DNA from: Symbiodinium natans
Lineage: Eukaryota; Sar; Dinophyceae; Suessiales; Symbiodiniaceae
Assembly: GCA_905221605.1 (NCBI GenBank)
Contig: CAJNDS010002126.1
Span: 492,501-515,000 of the forward strand
Length of the DNA stretch: 22,500 bases
Direction of reading: 5' to 3'
A program made the position numbers and the translations under genes. Below the pieces are notes generated by a model. It was not told the DNA's origin. It saw only the letters and a program-made list of their open reading frames with translations, and did no database searches. Every line of letters begins with the position of its first letter. Positions within the stretch are counted from its first letter, which is position 1. This document shows, one piece after another, positions 7,758 to 16,238 of this stretch.

Positions 7758-8530
7758 CGTATTTGGTTGAGTATGGTCCTTTAAATAGTATTCACTCTAG
7801 TCAAATTGGGCTATTTGCTTAAGAATTCCTCTAGTAGTTAAATTCGCATAGAATGAATACTTCAAAAAATTGTTTCATGAATATGCAAACATAAGGTGTT
7901 TCATTTGACTTTGCAGATAGTACTTCAATAATACTTTGCCTGGTATAAACACAACTGTTTCAATGCGTTAGTTGCTCAACAAAGCACTATTTGCCCTTTA
8001 AACCACACTTTGCCATATTTTGGTTGAATATGGTGCTTCTTTCGTATTTTGGTTGAGTATGGTCTTTTAAATGGTATTCACTTGAGTCAAATTGGGCTAT
8101 TTGCTTAATAATTACTCTAGTAGCTAAATTCGCATAAAATGATTATCTCAAAAATAAAAACGATTCATGAATATGCAAACATAAGGTATTTCAGTGGACT
8201 TTTCAGAGAGCATACTTTGCCTAGTACAAACACAATTGTATAAATACAGTATTTGCACTTTAAACGCACACTTTGCCATTTTTGGTTGAGAATGGTGTTT
8301 ATTTCGTATCTTGGTTGAGTATGCTCCTTTAAATAGTATTCACTTGAGTCAAATTGGGCTCTTTGCTTAAAAAATGCTCTAGTAGCTAAATTCGCATAGA
8401 ACCAAGAAAAATGTTTCACTATTTGATTAATACTTTGCCTCGTACAAACACAATTGTATAAATAAATTAGTTGCTCAACAAAACATTAATTGCCCTTGAA
8501 ACGCACAGTTTGCATAGAAAACACTGATCT
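7758..8530 (+). repeat. tandem units of about 270 bp, three copies
   Basis: Units begin with TATTTTGGTTGAGTATGG-like sequence at about 7758, 8043 and 8305 and share TAGTATTCACTTGAGTCAAA and AGTAGCTAAATTCGCAT. Drift between them is substantial, so the duplication is old. Confidence 0.8.
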
Positions 8531-8658
8531 AAACATCTAAAAACAGCATTGTCCGCTTCAGATTCAAAATGTAGATTCTTCCAATGCTGGCTTATCGGGG
8601 TCTGTGAGGTGGGTGTCCCAGTAACTGTACTTCATTACCCGGTGATTAACTACGCGAC

Positions 8659-8700
8659 TTTTGGGCCTTCTTTGTTATTTTTTGTTAGAAAGGCCCAAAA
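8659..8700. repeat. subterminal inverted repeat of the element
   Basis: TTTTGGGCCTTCT and AGAAAGGCCCAAAA pair with one bulge just inside the right TIR. Confidence 0.7.
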
Positions 8701-8774
8701 AGGCCTAAAAAGGGTAGGTCGCTGGGGGGGGGTTAGCATATATATATATATATATATGTATAGATATATCAGAC

Positions 8775-9190
8775 ATGTCGGCCTCGGTCCCGGGGAGCCG
8801 TCGTATCACAGGGACAAAAAAAGGGGAACTGAGTTCAGAGAATTGGTCACGTAAGGTGTAAGGTTTGGACTTTCTGTGTCGTTGCTCTTGGGGGTTTGGA
8901 AGGGGCTTGGCGCGATTCGGGTGTCGGGTTTTGGGCTTAGGGTGGTCCAGGGTCAAGTACACATCTTTACTTTAATTTATACTGTGTATATATATATATA
9001 TCGTATATGCACAAATATGTATATATAGATATAGATATAGATATATGTACTTTTACTTTGTTGTTTATACCTTATAGACATTATATAATTGGTTCAAGTA
9101 GTGGCTTGGCTCACGCCAGGCCATCATCATTTGCCCCATTTTGACGGTGTCCTGGCGTTGTTGGCAGGGCTTGACATGGTTGCTCCCAAC
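8775..9190 (+). CDS. gene B, first two candidate exons
   Basis: Gene B is modelled as about 17 exons from 8775 to 14134. Exon 1 (8775-8850) starts at an ATG, runs 25 codons plus one base (MSASVPGSRRITGTKKGELS...) and ends at the strong donor GTAAGG. Exon 2 (9120-9190) follows GCTCACGCCAG, takes two bases to complete the split codon (phase 1 agrees) and reads HHHLPHFDGVLALLAGLDMV, ending where the ITS begins (GCTTTAGGGTTTAGGG). The intron has (TA)n and (GATATA)n microsatellites. An upstream acceptor-like ATATCAG before the ATG means exon 1 might not be the first. The N-terminus shows no clear signal peptide. Product unknown. Confidence 0.5.
8985..9048. repeat. (TA)n and (GATATA)n microsatellites
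   Basis: TATATATATA followed by four GATATA-type units in the first proposed intron of gene B. Confidence 0.9.
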
Positions 9191-9310
9191 GCTTTAGGGT
9201 TTAGGGTTTAGGGTTCAGGGTTTAGGGTTTAGGGTTTAGGGTTTAGGGTTTAGGGTTCAGGGTTTAGGGTTTAGGGTTTAGGGTTTAGGGCCTAGGATTT
9301 AGGGTTGCGG
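9191..9310 (+). repeat. ITS TTTAGGG
   Basis: About 14 units with two GTTCAGG variants, starting directly after exon 2 of gene B. The unique DNA that follows (9311-9586) has one likely exon near 9412-9440 after GTGGCCAG but in an uncertain frame. Confidence 0.95.
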
Positions 9311-9586
9311 GTTTTAGGGTTCGTTTTTCAGGTTTCGAGGTGGCGGGGAGAAAGGGTGGTGGGGGGGGTAGGTCGCATCACCTTGCACCATACCTCTTCG
9401 GTGGCCAGCTATTGTGTGCAAGCGGAGCCTAGCCAAGTCCTATCCTAGACCTCGGCGCCGAAACCCTCACAGCATTTGCTGATGTTGGGTGTGAATTGGT
9501 TCGGGATACCCACATATTATGGTTTGGTTGGTTTAGGGCGGGCTGGCATTCTGTAGCCTGAATCCTGGACACTTGAACACCTAAAG

Positions 9587-9720
9587 CTTGAACCCGCAAC
9601 GCATGCTGAACACACTCCTTGTGCTCGTAGGGTTTAGGGCCGGGTCTGGGGCTGAAACCCCAAAAGTCCAGACCCTTTCTGCCTGGTTCTTACCCTGTAG
9701 GCCCTTGGTTCGAAAAGCCC
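9587..9720 (+). CDS. gene B, candidate exons 9587-9626 and 9701-9720
   Basis: The first reads LEPATHAEHTPCA plus one base and ends at GTAGGG. The second follows the good acceptor TTCTTACCCTGTAG and completes the codon in phase (reads RPWFEKP) before TAA or a GC-type donor at 9717. An alternative reading joins MLNTLLVL (from 9610) to ALGSKSPKSPLALA with donor GTATAG, also in phase, so the frame here is undecided. Confidence 0.3.
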
Positions 9721-9936
9721 TAAAAGCCCATTAGCTTTAGCCGTATAGACGTAACCCTGAACCCTGAACCTTTAACTCCCTCAACTCCCTAAACCCTAAA
9801 AAACCCCCCTAGACCCCTAAAGCCTCCCAAACCCCCCGAAACTCCTAAACCCGCCTAGCCCCTGAACTCCAGGAAGTCCCAAGAAACTTGAACCTTAAAC
9901 CTTGGACAAACCCTGAACCCTGGAACTTGAACACTG

Positions 9937-9976
9937 GCCCTAAACCCTAAACCCTAAACCCTAAACCCTAAACCCT
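9937..9976 (-). repeat. ITS CCCTAAA
   Basis: Five clean units after a 190-bp tract of decayed CCCTAAA-like DNA (9750-9936). Confidence 0.9.
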
Positions 9977-10008
9977 GTCTACACATTAAAGCCTTTGGCA
10001 CTTGGCAG

Positions 10009-10336
10009 CCCTGCGCGAGGACATCCAGCCGGGTGGTGCGGGGACGGCCCTGACGCTGGGCTTGTGGGCCCCTCAACCCTCTGATAACCCCGAAGTCTTA
10101 AAACCCCAGCCCCCAGACCCTACAACCCCCCAAACCTCCAATATCCCTAAACCCTAAACCCTAAACCCTAAACCCTAAATGCTAAACCCTAAATGCTAAA
10201 CCCTAAACCCTAAACCCCCCAAAGCAACTTCAAGCTAAGGAAGCTGGCCTCCCATTTCGCCATGGCGGATTTCCTGGCTGCCGCCGGAGCGGAGGGCTTG
10301 AGCCACGCGGAACTTTGCTCGAAGGCGCAGGCAGGC
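10009..10336 (+). CDS. gene B, exons 10009-10063 and 10225-10336
   Basis: The first exon follows CTTGGCAG and reads ALREDIQPGGAGTALTLG, ending with two bases of the next codon at donor GTGGGC. The second follows CCCCAAAG, supplies the missing base, and reads NFKLRKLASHFAMADFLAAA and onward to HAELCSKAQAG before donor GTTGGA. Phase 2 agrees, and the 160-bp intron holds the ITS at 10141-10217. Composition is protein-like, with an alanine-rich, probably helical segment. This is among the best-supported pairs in the window. ATG at 10262 (context CGCCATGG) would be internal in this model but could be an alternative start. No known domain recognised. Confidence 0.5.
10141..10217 (-). repeat. ITS CCCTAAA
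   Basis: Ten units, two changed to CCCTAAATG. It lies within intron 10064-10224. Confidence 0.95.
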
Positions 10337-10357
10337 GTTGGAGTTTTGGGGGTTGGG

Positions 10358-10440
10358 TTTAGGGTTTAGGGTTTAGGGTTTAGGGTTTAGGGTTTAGGGT
10401 TCAGGGTTCAGGGTTTAGGGTTTAGGGTTTAGGGTTTATA
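10358..10440 (+). repeat. ITS TTTAGGG
   Basis: Eleven units with two GTTCAGG variants, in the proposed intron 10337-10605. Confidence 0.95.
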
Positions 10441-10605
10441 GGGTGCAAGCGTCGGAGTTTTGGTGGGTTTCTGGCTTAGAGGCTTCGGGGCTTGGAGGGC
10501 ATCTAAGATGTAGAGGAGTTGAGGGATTTCTGGTCTGAAATTCGAGTTCAAGCAGGGGCTTGGCCTAGCAGAGGTGATTCTGTTTGACATGTCTTCTTCA
10601 AAAAG

Positions 10606-11052
10606 GATGGAGAGATTGTCACAAGGCTTGATAGCCCAGTGGTACCCTTTTCCTTTCTTGGGTTCAAGGTTCCCTTATACGGTAACCAAAATCAAACAGG
10701 GTGATTTTTATCAAAGTCTGGTTGCTGGGCTACTAAGAAGGGTTTGTCACAAGGATCCCTACACCCTAAACCTCTCGAGCTACTTGAATGGTTTAGGGTT
10801 TTGGGTTTTGGGTTTTGGGATCTTCTCCCCCCCCCCCCCCACGCGGCCAGGCACTGGACAAGCAGCACTTTCCAGAGTATGAGATCTGCTGCCAAGCCGG
10901 AGATGTCTTGCTGCTGGCCTCGGTTGAAGACCACGGAGCGTGGTTTGGGGGTTTAGGGTTTATAGGGTTTTTTAATGAGGTTTCAGCCTCAATCCCACAT
11001 GCTTTTCTAAGTCTTTGTGTCAGAAGTGCTTCTGGAGCCGAAGCCCGAAACC
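10606..11052 (+). CDS. gene B, exons 10606-10681, 10700-10790, 10851-10942, 10987-11052
   Basis: The first reads DGEIVTRLDSPVVPFSFLGF and joins the previous exon in phase 0. The second reads GDFYQSLVAGLLRRVCHKDP and ends ...SSYLN at a GTTTAG donor. The third follows a C-run and GCGGCCAG and reads ALDKQHFPEYEICCQAGDVL, ending at GTTTGG. The fourth follows TTTCAG, completes the codon in phase 2 and reads LNPTCFSKSLCQKCFWSRSP. Exons one and two differ in frame by one base with only 18 nt between them, so either a frameshift is present or the border is wrong. Continuing the second exon to a later GTTTTGG unit restores phase with the third. The Cys pairs could bind metal, but no family is recognised. 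Confidence 0.45.
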
Positions 11053-11112
11053 CTAAGCACGCCAGAATCCCAAAGACACCAAACCCCATATCCCTCCCTT
11101 CCCCATCTCTAC

Positions 11113-11235
11113 GGGTAGTCACATGGGCCCCAAATATGGTCCCTTACCTCCTTCAAAGGGTTTTGAAGTATGCTGGAGAGGGTATATAAGGGCCCCCCTT
11201 CTGAGGGCCCACATTGAGGGACCATGTAACTACCC
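11113..11235. repeat. inverted repeat around TATATAA
   Basis: GGGTAGTCACATGG (11113-11126) pairs with CCATGTAACTACCC (11222-11235), one mismatch. GTATATAAGGG (11181) lies between. In the model it falls in a gene B intron. Confidence 0.7.
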
Positions 11236-11260
11236 TTAGACACTCCTCCCCAATCCCGAG

Positions 11261-11436
11261 ACCTAAAACCCTAAAGCCTCAACCCTAAACCCTCAACCCT
11301 GAGCCCTAAACCCTGAACCTTAAACCCTTAAACATTGAGCCCTCATCCCTGAACCCCTTCAACCCTGAGCCCCTAAACCCGAAACCCTAAACCCTAAACC
11401 CGAAACCCTAAACCCTAAACCCAAAACCCTAAACCC
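11261..11436 (-). repeat. decayed to clean ITS CCCTAAA
   Basis: Variants CCCTCAA, CCCTGAG and CCCGAAA dominate the left part, and clean units the right. Confidence 0.88.
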
Positions 11437-11475
11437 ACTCCCGAGGTTGCTTCACCCCCACCTGGCGCACAGCAG

Positions 11476-11981
11476 CACGACCAACGTTCGCCCAGGGGCC
11501 GCCGTCCGGCTGGCCTTGACGAAACGGGGCTATTGGGCCTCAGGCCGGTTCTTTTTGTTTGTTCTTATGTTTTTTTTTTTTTGTTTTGTTTTTTTTTTTT
11601 TGTGTGTGTGTGTGTTTTTTGGTGCAGGGGGTCCGGGGGGCGTGTTTCTTTCTTGCTTTTTTTGAGAGGACGGGGGGTGGGGTAGGGTTTAGGTTTTAGG
11701 GTTTAGGTTCAGGGTTTAGGATTTAAAGGGCTCAGGGGTTAAGGGGCCTAAGGTTTTAGGGTATAGGGTTCAGGGTTCAGGGCTTGGTTTCCCAGACCCG
11801 CGGCTTACAGTGGGTTTGAAGGGTTCGTGCAGCAACTGCGGGGCTAAGAAATACCTATCAGTTGAGGGTTGAGGGTTTAGGGTTTAGGGTTTAGGGGTTA
11901 GGTTAGGCGGTTAGGCATGAAGAACCATTGACCTTGAAGTGCTGAACGAAGACCCCACAGCAACGTCTGCAACAGCATCCC
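11476..11981 (+). CDS. gene B, exons near 11476-11547, 11796-11860, 11924-11981
   Basis: The first follows GCGCACAGCAG and reads TTNVRPGAAVRLALTKRGYW before a GC or GT donor. The second follows TTTCCCAG and reads PRLTVGLKGSCSNCGAKKYL, ending at GTTGAG; its C-x2-C could be half of a zinc ribbon. The third reads TIDLEVLNEDPTATSATASH just before a C-run. A GC donor at 11544 gives phase 1 into the second exon. The third exon's acceptor does not match in phase. The intron at 11548-11795 has T-runs, (GT)n and a decayed ITS. Confidence 0.4.
11682..11790 (+). repeat. decayed ITS TTTAGGG
   Basis: Imperfect units (GTTTTAGG, GTTCAGG, ATTTAAAGGG). No two adjacent units are identical for more than 14 bases. 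Confidence 0.75.
11864..11908 (+). repeat. short ITS TTTAGGG
   Basis: GTTGAGG twice, then three TTTAGGG and a GGTTAGGTTAGG run. Confidence 0.85.
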
Positions 11982-12052
11982 ACCCCCCCCCCCCCCCCCA
12001 CCACCCCACCCCCCAAACCACCCCCAAAAAGCCTAAAACCCCCAACTTCCCT

Positions 12053-12337
12053 CAGCCAACCCTGAACCTCAAACCCCTAAACCCCGAACCCCTAAACCCT
12101 AAACCCTAAACCCCAAACCCTAAACCCGTTTCCTAAACCTTCAACTCCAAGCCCTCAAACCCGAAACCTCCCGGAACCCTAAACCCCAAACCCCCCCCCC
12201 CCCCCCCCCCAAAGCTCCCCATACCCCTAAACCCTAAACCCTAAACAACCCTAACCCTAAACCCTAAACCAAACCCTAAACCACCGTAACCCTAAACCCC
12301 AAACCCGAAACCCCAAACCCCTAAACCCCTAGGCCCC
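12053..12337 (-). repeat. ITS broken by a 21-base C-run
   Basis: Mixed CCCTAAA, CCCCAAA and CCCGAAA units, with C-tracts at 11981-11999 and 12189-12210. Long C-runs such as these can form quadruplexes or i-motifs and are likely to vary in length. Confidence 0.9.
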
Positions 12338-12351
12338 CTAAGAAGCCTCAG

Positions 12352-12434
12352 CTCCCTCAGACCCGCCGTCGGCCTCCCCAGCCCTCTGGCCGATGCACTG
12401 GGCCTCCGCCAATGGCGACTCCAGGCCCATTTAT
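12352..12434 (+). CDS. gene B, exon 12352-12434
   Basis: It follows AAGCCTCAG and ends at GTTTTTTTTTCC. It reads PSDPPSASPALWPMHWASAN then GDSRPIY. The borders are reasonable but the frame is open beyond the donor, and the joins to both neighbours are not resolved. Confidence 0.35.
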
Positions 12435-12448
12435 GTTTTTTTTTCCGG

Positions 12449-12775
12449 GTGGGGGGGGGGGGGGGGAGGATTTAGGGTTTAGGGTTTGGGGTTTGGGGTT
12501 TAGGGTTTGGGGTTTGGGGTTTAGGGCTTGGGGTTTCGGGGTTTCGGATTTTTGGTGTTCGGGGGTTTGGGGTTTCAGGGGTTTTGGGGGGCTTTGTGCC
12601 TTAGGTGGTTGGGGTTTAGGGTCCAGAGGGTGTAGGGTTTGGGGTTTAGGTGTTTAGGAGTTTCAGGGTAATGGGGGTTTTGGGTTTGCGGGGTTTGGGG
12701 TTTAGGGGCTTTAGGGTTTTGGGGTTTAGGACACTAGGGGCTTTGGGGGTCGTAGGAGGTTTTGGGTTCCAGGGT
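12449..12775 (+). repeat. G-run plus TTTGGGG-rich decayed ITS
   Basis: An 18-base G-run is followed by about 300 bases of GTTTGGGG, GTTTAGGG and GTTTCGGG units. Open frames over it (WGLGFRVWGLGFR type) are repeat translations and not genes. From 12776 to 13052 I see only decayed CCCTAAA-like sequence and one GC-rich island (12780-12860), open on both strands. Confidence 0.88.
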
Positions 12776-13052
12776 TTGGAACCACCCGCCCAAGCCCTAA
12801 ACTCCCGACCGGCCGCTCCATTCCCGTACCGTCCGCGGAGCATTTCCCGGCTTGTCTTGTGCCCTGAAGCCCTAAGCCCTGAGCCCAGGCCCTATAAGTC
12901 CCAAACGCTAGCTTCTGAAGGCTCCTAGAAGCCCTAAACCCAGAACACCACCAAAACCACTGAAACACCCGAACAACCCTAAAAGCCCAAATAACCCAAA
13001 AAGCCCGAAACCCACGATGCAGTATGGTGTTGAGGGTTGAGAGGTCTAGCAG

Positions 13053-13514
13053 CGGGAGCGATCAGGCCGGCGGTAGGGCAAACTTTCGGAGATATCGTGG
13101 TCTTCTGAGCCCAACGGTTCGGTTGTAGGGTGTAGTAATTTCGGTGCTGGGCTTAGGGTTTGTTTGTGTTTTGCTTCGTATTTTAGGGTTTTTGGTCCAG
13201 GAGCCGAACCTCCCCCCACCTTCTCAAAGTGGAATGCAGGCCGGCTGTGGCAGACCTGGTGGGGAAGGCTGCCGAAGTCGTCCGCAGGGAAGCGGATGAC
13301 TCCGTCTTCGTTTGGGAGGACCCCGAATCCCTCTACCCGAAACCCCACGTCCTTGCAGAAGAACCCGGTTGAGCCCTTTGAGCCCTTTAGGCTCTGAAGT
13401 TTTTTTTGTAGTTGAGCCTTATATCATGTCCTAAACCCTAAACCCTAAACCCTAAACCATAAACCCTAAACCCTGAACCTCCGGAAGGAGTTGAAGGACC
13501 GCTTCAAGTTCGAG
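13053..13514 (+). CDS. gene B, exons 13053-13099, 13201-13348, 13488-13514
   Basis: The first follows TCTAGCAG and reads GAIRPAVGQTFGDIV before GTCTTC. The second follows TTTGGTCCAG, has no start codon, and reads SRTSPHLLKVECRPAVADLV then GKAAEVVRREADDSVFVWED, ending near a GTCCTT donor or a TGA at 13370. It has the most protein-like composition in the window: an amphipathic, Ala/Val/Glu-rich helix followed by an acidic segment. The third is a 27-nt microexon (ELKDRFKFE) between AAG and GTGGGA. Phases at the joins are not all fixed. No family recognised. Confidence 0.45.
13431..13475 (-). repeat. ITS CCCTAAA
   Basis: Six units, one CCATAAA. It lies immediately upstream of the microexon at 13488. 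Confidence 0.93.
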
Positions 13515-13640
13515 GTGGGAACTCATCGAAATTCTTGGGGCTGTTGCTGGGTTGAGCGCTTGTCAGGGTGAGAGTGGGCCAGCCATGAAACGGAGCCTTT
13601 GTTGCTCCAGTCACCCCCGCCAACTCAGCTCGAATATATC

Positions 13641-13703
13641 CTAAACCCTAAACCCTAAACCCTAAACCCTAAACCCTAAACCCTAAACCCTAAACCCTAA
13701 ACC
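13641..13703 (-). repeat. ITS CCCTAAA
   Basis: Nine perfect units in the proposed intron before 13761. Confidence 0.96.
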
Positions 13704-13760
13704 ACCACGATGTGTAACATGTATGGGGCGCTCCTACTCTTACTGCCGATGTTGCTTAAG

Positions 13761-14134
13761 CGGGGAAGGAGACGTACAGCTTCCATGGGAACCAAACCTT
13801 CGAAGCTCTGCTCCGTAGTGGTGCCCAGCATACAGACGCCCCGCCAGGGAACAGCTGCAAGCAGAGAGGATCTGAAGGCAACTTCGCCGTGGTTTATCTG
13901 GGGTTTAGGGTCTGAAGTTCTATGGGCATGCCTGTGGAAACATGTGTTGCTTTTTTTCGTAAGCAAATTGGGGTCGTTGTTTGGAAGCTGCTTTTCATGT
14001 TCGTTTCTTCGCGCGGAAGAGTGGACATGACATTCTTAAGAGGGCATTCCAGACAGCAGTCATGTTCTGCCTTGTTTTCCCAAAGCAGCATAGGCAAGGC
14101 TCTTGCCGCCCACGTTCAGAGCTGCTCGGCATGA
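13761..14134 (+). CDS. gene B, last two candidate exons
   Basis: Exon 13761-13902 follows TTGCTTAAG, is open for 46 codons (GKETYSFHGNQTFEALLRSG ... NFAVVYLG) and ends with two bases of a codon at a telomere-type donor GTTTAGGG (13903). The last exon, 14089-14134, follows the pyrimidine-rich acceptor CTTGTTTTCCCAAAGCAG, supplies the third base in phase, reads IGKALAAHVQSCSA and stops at TGA. The first exon is also open in another frame that starts with ATG at 13710, so the frame is inferred from the in-phase join and codon pattern. Product unknown. Confidence 0.45.
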
Positions 14135-14569
14135 GGTTGGCGGAGTAGTCGTAAACCCTAAACCCTATAATCCCTAAACCATAAGAGTATAATCCCTAAA
14201 CCATAAGAGTGCATCCTAAACCTTAAACCGCAATCTCAAGTGATATAACCTTGGGAATCATCACCCTGCGACCCCAAACCCAAACCACAAGTACTGCTCG
14301 TGGTGAGTGGTTATACATACGTTCATATATCTATATATATATATATGTACATTTCTATGGTTCCTTTTTTTTCAGTTATCCACCTGTTTGGTTGGTTCTA
14401 GAGCCTATCGGGAAGCCGGGGGGGGGGGGGGGAATAGGCTACTTCAGAGCTTCGGCCGTATTATTTTCTGAGATTATGATATGATGATATTGTGTGGTTA
14501 TCGTATGAATACATTTTGTGCAGTTATTGTCCGAATGTATTTCGAGGCCTCAATGGTAAAACACACACG
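14135..14569. other. no gene seen; decayed ITS, (TA)n, G-run
   Basis: Holds CCCTAAA/CCCTATAAT remnants with a repeated CCATAAGAGT (14151-14225), (TA)n at 14328-14346 and a G-run at 14418-14431. Nothing else supported. Confidence 0.6.
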
Positions 14570-14829
14570 GAGTTTTGAACTTCAATCCGGAGTTTTGAAC
14601 TTCAGAACTCCGGGACCCAAGATTCAAGATTCAAGATTCCTCGGGAAAGTTTCCACGGGATCTTGAATCCTGCATCCCGGAGGTTGAAGTTCAAAACCCC
14701 GGATTGACCTTCAACACTCCGGGATCCAGGATTCAAGATCCCGGGGAGACTTTTCCCTGGAATCTTGAATCTTGAATCTTGGATCCCGGAGTTCTGAAGT
14801 TCAAAACTCTGGATTGCAGTTCAAAACTC
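14570..14829. repeat. 260-bp near-perfect palindrome
   Basis: GAGTTTTGAACTTC at 14570 pairs with the right end at 14829, and pairing continues inward with few mismatches to GTTGAAGTTCAA (14683-14694) and TTGACCTTCAAC (14704-14715) around a loop of nine bases. Each arm is itself built from smaller inverted and tandem motifs (AAGATTC repeats, CCGGGATCC-like boxes). It would fold into one long hairpin. It resembles a foldback or MITE-like element, but no target duplication is evident. Confidence 0.92.
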
Positions 14830-14869
14830 AAGGAACCTTGTAGGGTGGAGGTTTGAAGGTTCAGGGCTA

Positions 14870-15120
14870 ATGGTCGAGGCATTTGAACCTAAGCCGGCAA
14901 TTAAACCTAGACCCTTAAGCTTTAAACCGTATAGGGTTAAGGTTTAAAGGTTTAGGGTTTACGATTTAGGCATTCAAACTTAAGCCGGCAGTTCAACCTC
15001 AACTCTCAACCTTTAAACCCTCTAGGGTTAAGGTTTCAAGGCTTAGGGTTCAATATTTAGGCACTCAAAGCCAAGCCCATAGAGTTTAAACCTCAAGAGT
15101 TAAGGTTATTCAAACTAGTT
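14870..15120. repeat. 91-bp tandem repeats, about three copies
   Basis: TAAGCCGGCA recurs at 14890 and 14981, with a diverged third copy near 15070. Each unit carries a self-complementary AACCCTATAGGGTT-like core. Decayed TTTAAACCCTATAG remnants go on to about 15420. Confidence 0.75.
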
Positions 15121-15471
15121 AAGCCTTAAACCCTATAGTGCCCCTTTCGGGTTAGGGTTTGTCAGGGTTTATCTACCCTTCCGGGGTTAGCCCTTTAGGG
15201 TTTAAACCCTATAGGAGGTTAAAGGTCTAGAGCTGATGGTTCAGGGCATTGCAAAAACGTAACCCTAGACCCTCAGAGATTTAACCACTTTACTGTTTTC
15301 CTTAAGCCTTAAAGCATGTAGGGTTTTTGGGTTATAACACTAAACTCTATAGGATTAGAACCTTATAACCCTACATTATAGGCCTAAAGGCTTAAATCCT
15401 AAACCTGAATGCCATATAGAGTTCTGCCTATGTTTGTAGGCCTTGCCTCCTGTGGAACTGCAAAGGAAAGG

Positions 15472-15625
15472 CCCTAAACCCTAAACCTCAAACCCTAAAC
15501 CCTAAACACTAAACCCTAAACCCCAAACCCTAAACCCTAAACCCTGAACCCCAAACCCTAAACCCCAAACCCTAAACCCCAAACCCTAAACCCCAAACCC
15601 TGAACCCCAAACCCTAAACCCCAAA
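15472..15625 (-). repeat. alternating CCCTAAA/CCCCAAA ITS
   Basis: The right half alternates CCCTAAA and CCCCAAA strictly, a 14-bp higher-order unit of about six copies. A further short ITS lies at 15722-15790. Confidence 0.93.
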
Positions 15626-15639
15626 CTCGAAAGCATGAG

Positions 15640-15698
15640 GATGGTCACGCCGACCTCGGTGGCCTCCTCTTGGTGTCGGCAGAGGCCAGCGACTGCCG
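15640..15698 (+). CDS. isolated candidate exon between ITS blocks
   Basis: It lies between CATGAG and donor GTTTTG and reads DGHADLGGLLLVSAEASDC. The next island (15795-15875) is open in all three frames and ends at GTTTAGGG, so it does not settle the frame. It could belong to a third split gene. Confidence 0.3.
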
Positions 15699-15876
15699 GT
15701 TTTGATTTTCAAGGGCTCTGAAGCCCTAAAGCCTAAACCCTAAACCCTAGCCCTAAACCCTAGCCCTAAACCCTAAACCCTAAACCCCAACGGTTGAGTG
15801 GACATCAATGGCAGCTTGGGGTTCAGGAATCTTCGGGGGTCAGGGTTTGAGGCCCCCTTGAGCGTGATTGTTTTGG

Positions 15877-15967
15877 TTTAGGGTTTAGGGTTTAGGGTTT
15901 AGGGTTTAGGGTTTAGAGCTTAGAGTTTAGGGTTTAGGGTTTCGGGTTTAGGGTTAGGGTTTAGGCC
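15877..15967 (+). repeat. ITS TTTAGGG
   Basis: About 12 units, with GCTTAGAG and GTTTCGG variants. From 15968 to 16238 there is GC-rich DNA with decayed CCCTAAA at 16105-16130 and nothing else I can name. Confidence 0.93.
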
Positions 15968-16238
15968 TTGTAGGATGTAGGGGGTGTTTGGCTTGGGGTC
16001 GCTTTATTTTGAGGGTTGAAACCCCCAAAGCCGTGACCCCCCAATACTTGACGACCTAAAGCCTGAGAACCCTGAGCCCCGAAACCCGAAGCCCTAAAAA
16101 TGTTTAACCCTAAACCCTAAACCCTAAACTCCTAATGATCCCCCACGGCCCTAAACTGCCTCGCCTGCGGTTCAGGTTGATGGGCACATAACCCGACTTG
16201 AGCCCTCAACCCGAAACCCCAAAGCCGAGCCTACCCCG

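Larger units (their letters stand above)
6545..8732. mobile_element. 2.19-kb TIR element, complete copy
   Basis: The ends are inverted repeats of 26 bases: nine C, then AGTGACCTACCC and TTTTT on the left (6545-6570), and the complement on the right (8707-8732) with one mismatch. Inside lie a large hairpin of CCAAAA/GGTTTT tracts (6680-7016), three diverged modules of about 100 bp, and three tandem units spaced 285 and 262 bp. It has no long open frame; the FF/VF-rich readings over the hairpin come from the A/T tracts. It is therefore probably a non-autonomous element. A second copy at 16239-17632 shares order and sequence. The family is not recognised. Confidence 0.75.

Noticed and set aside
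8165-8419. 84-codon minus frame in the mobile element
   Set aside because: It spans the tandem units and is not open in the second copy.
12412-12928. WGLGFRVWGLGF-type open frames
   Set aside because: They are telomere-like TTTGGGG/TTTAGGG repeats read in frame.
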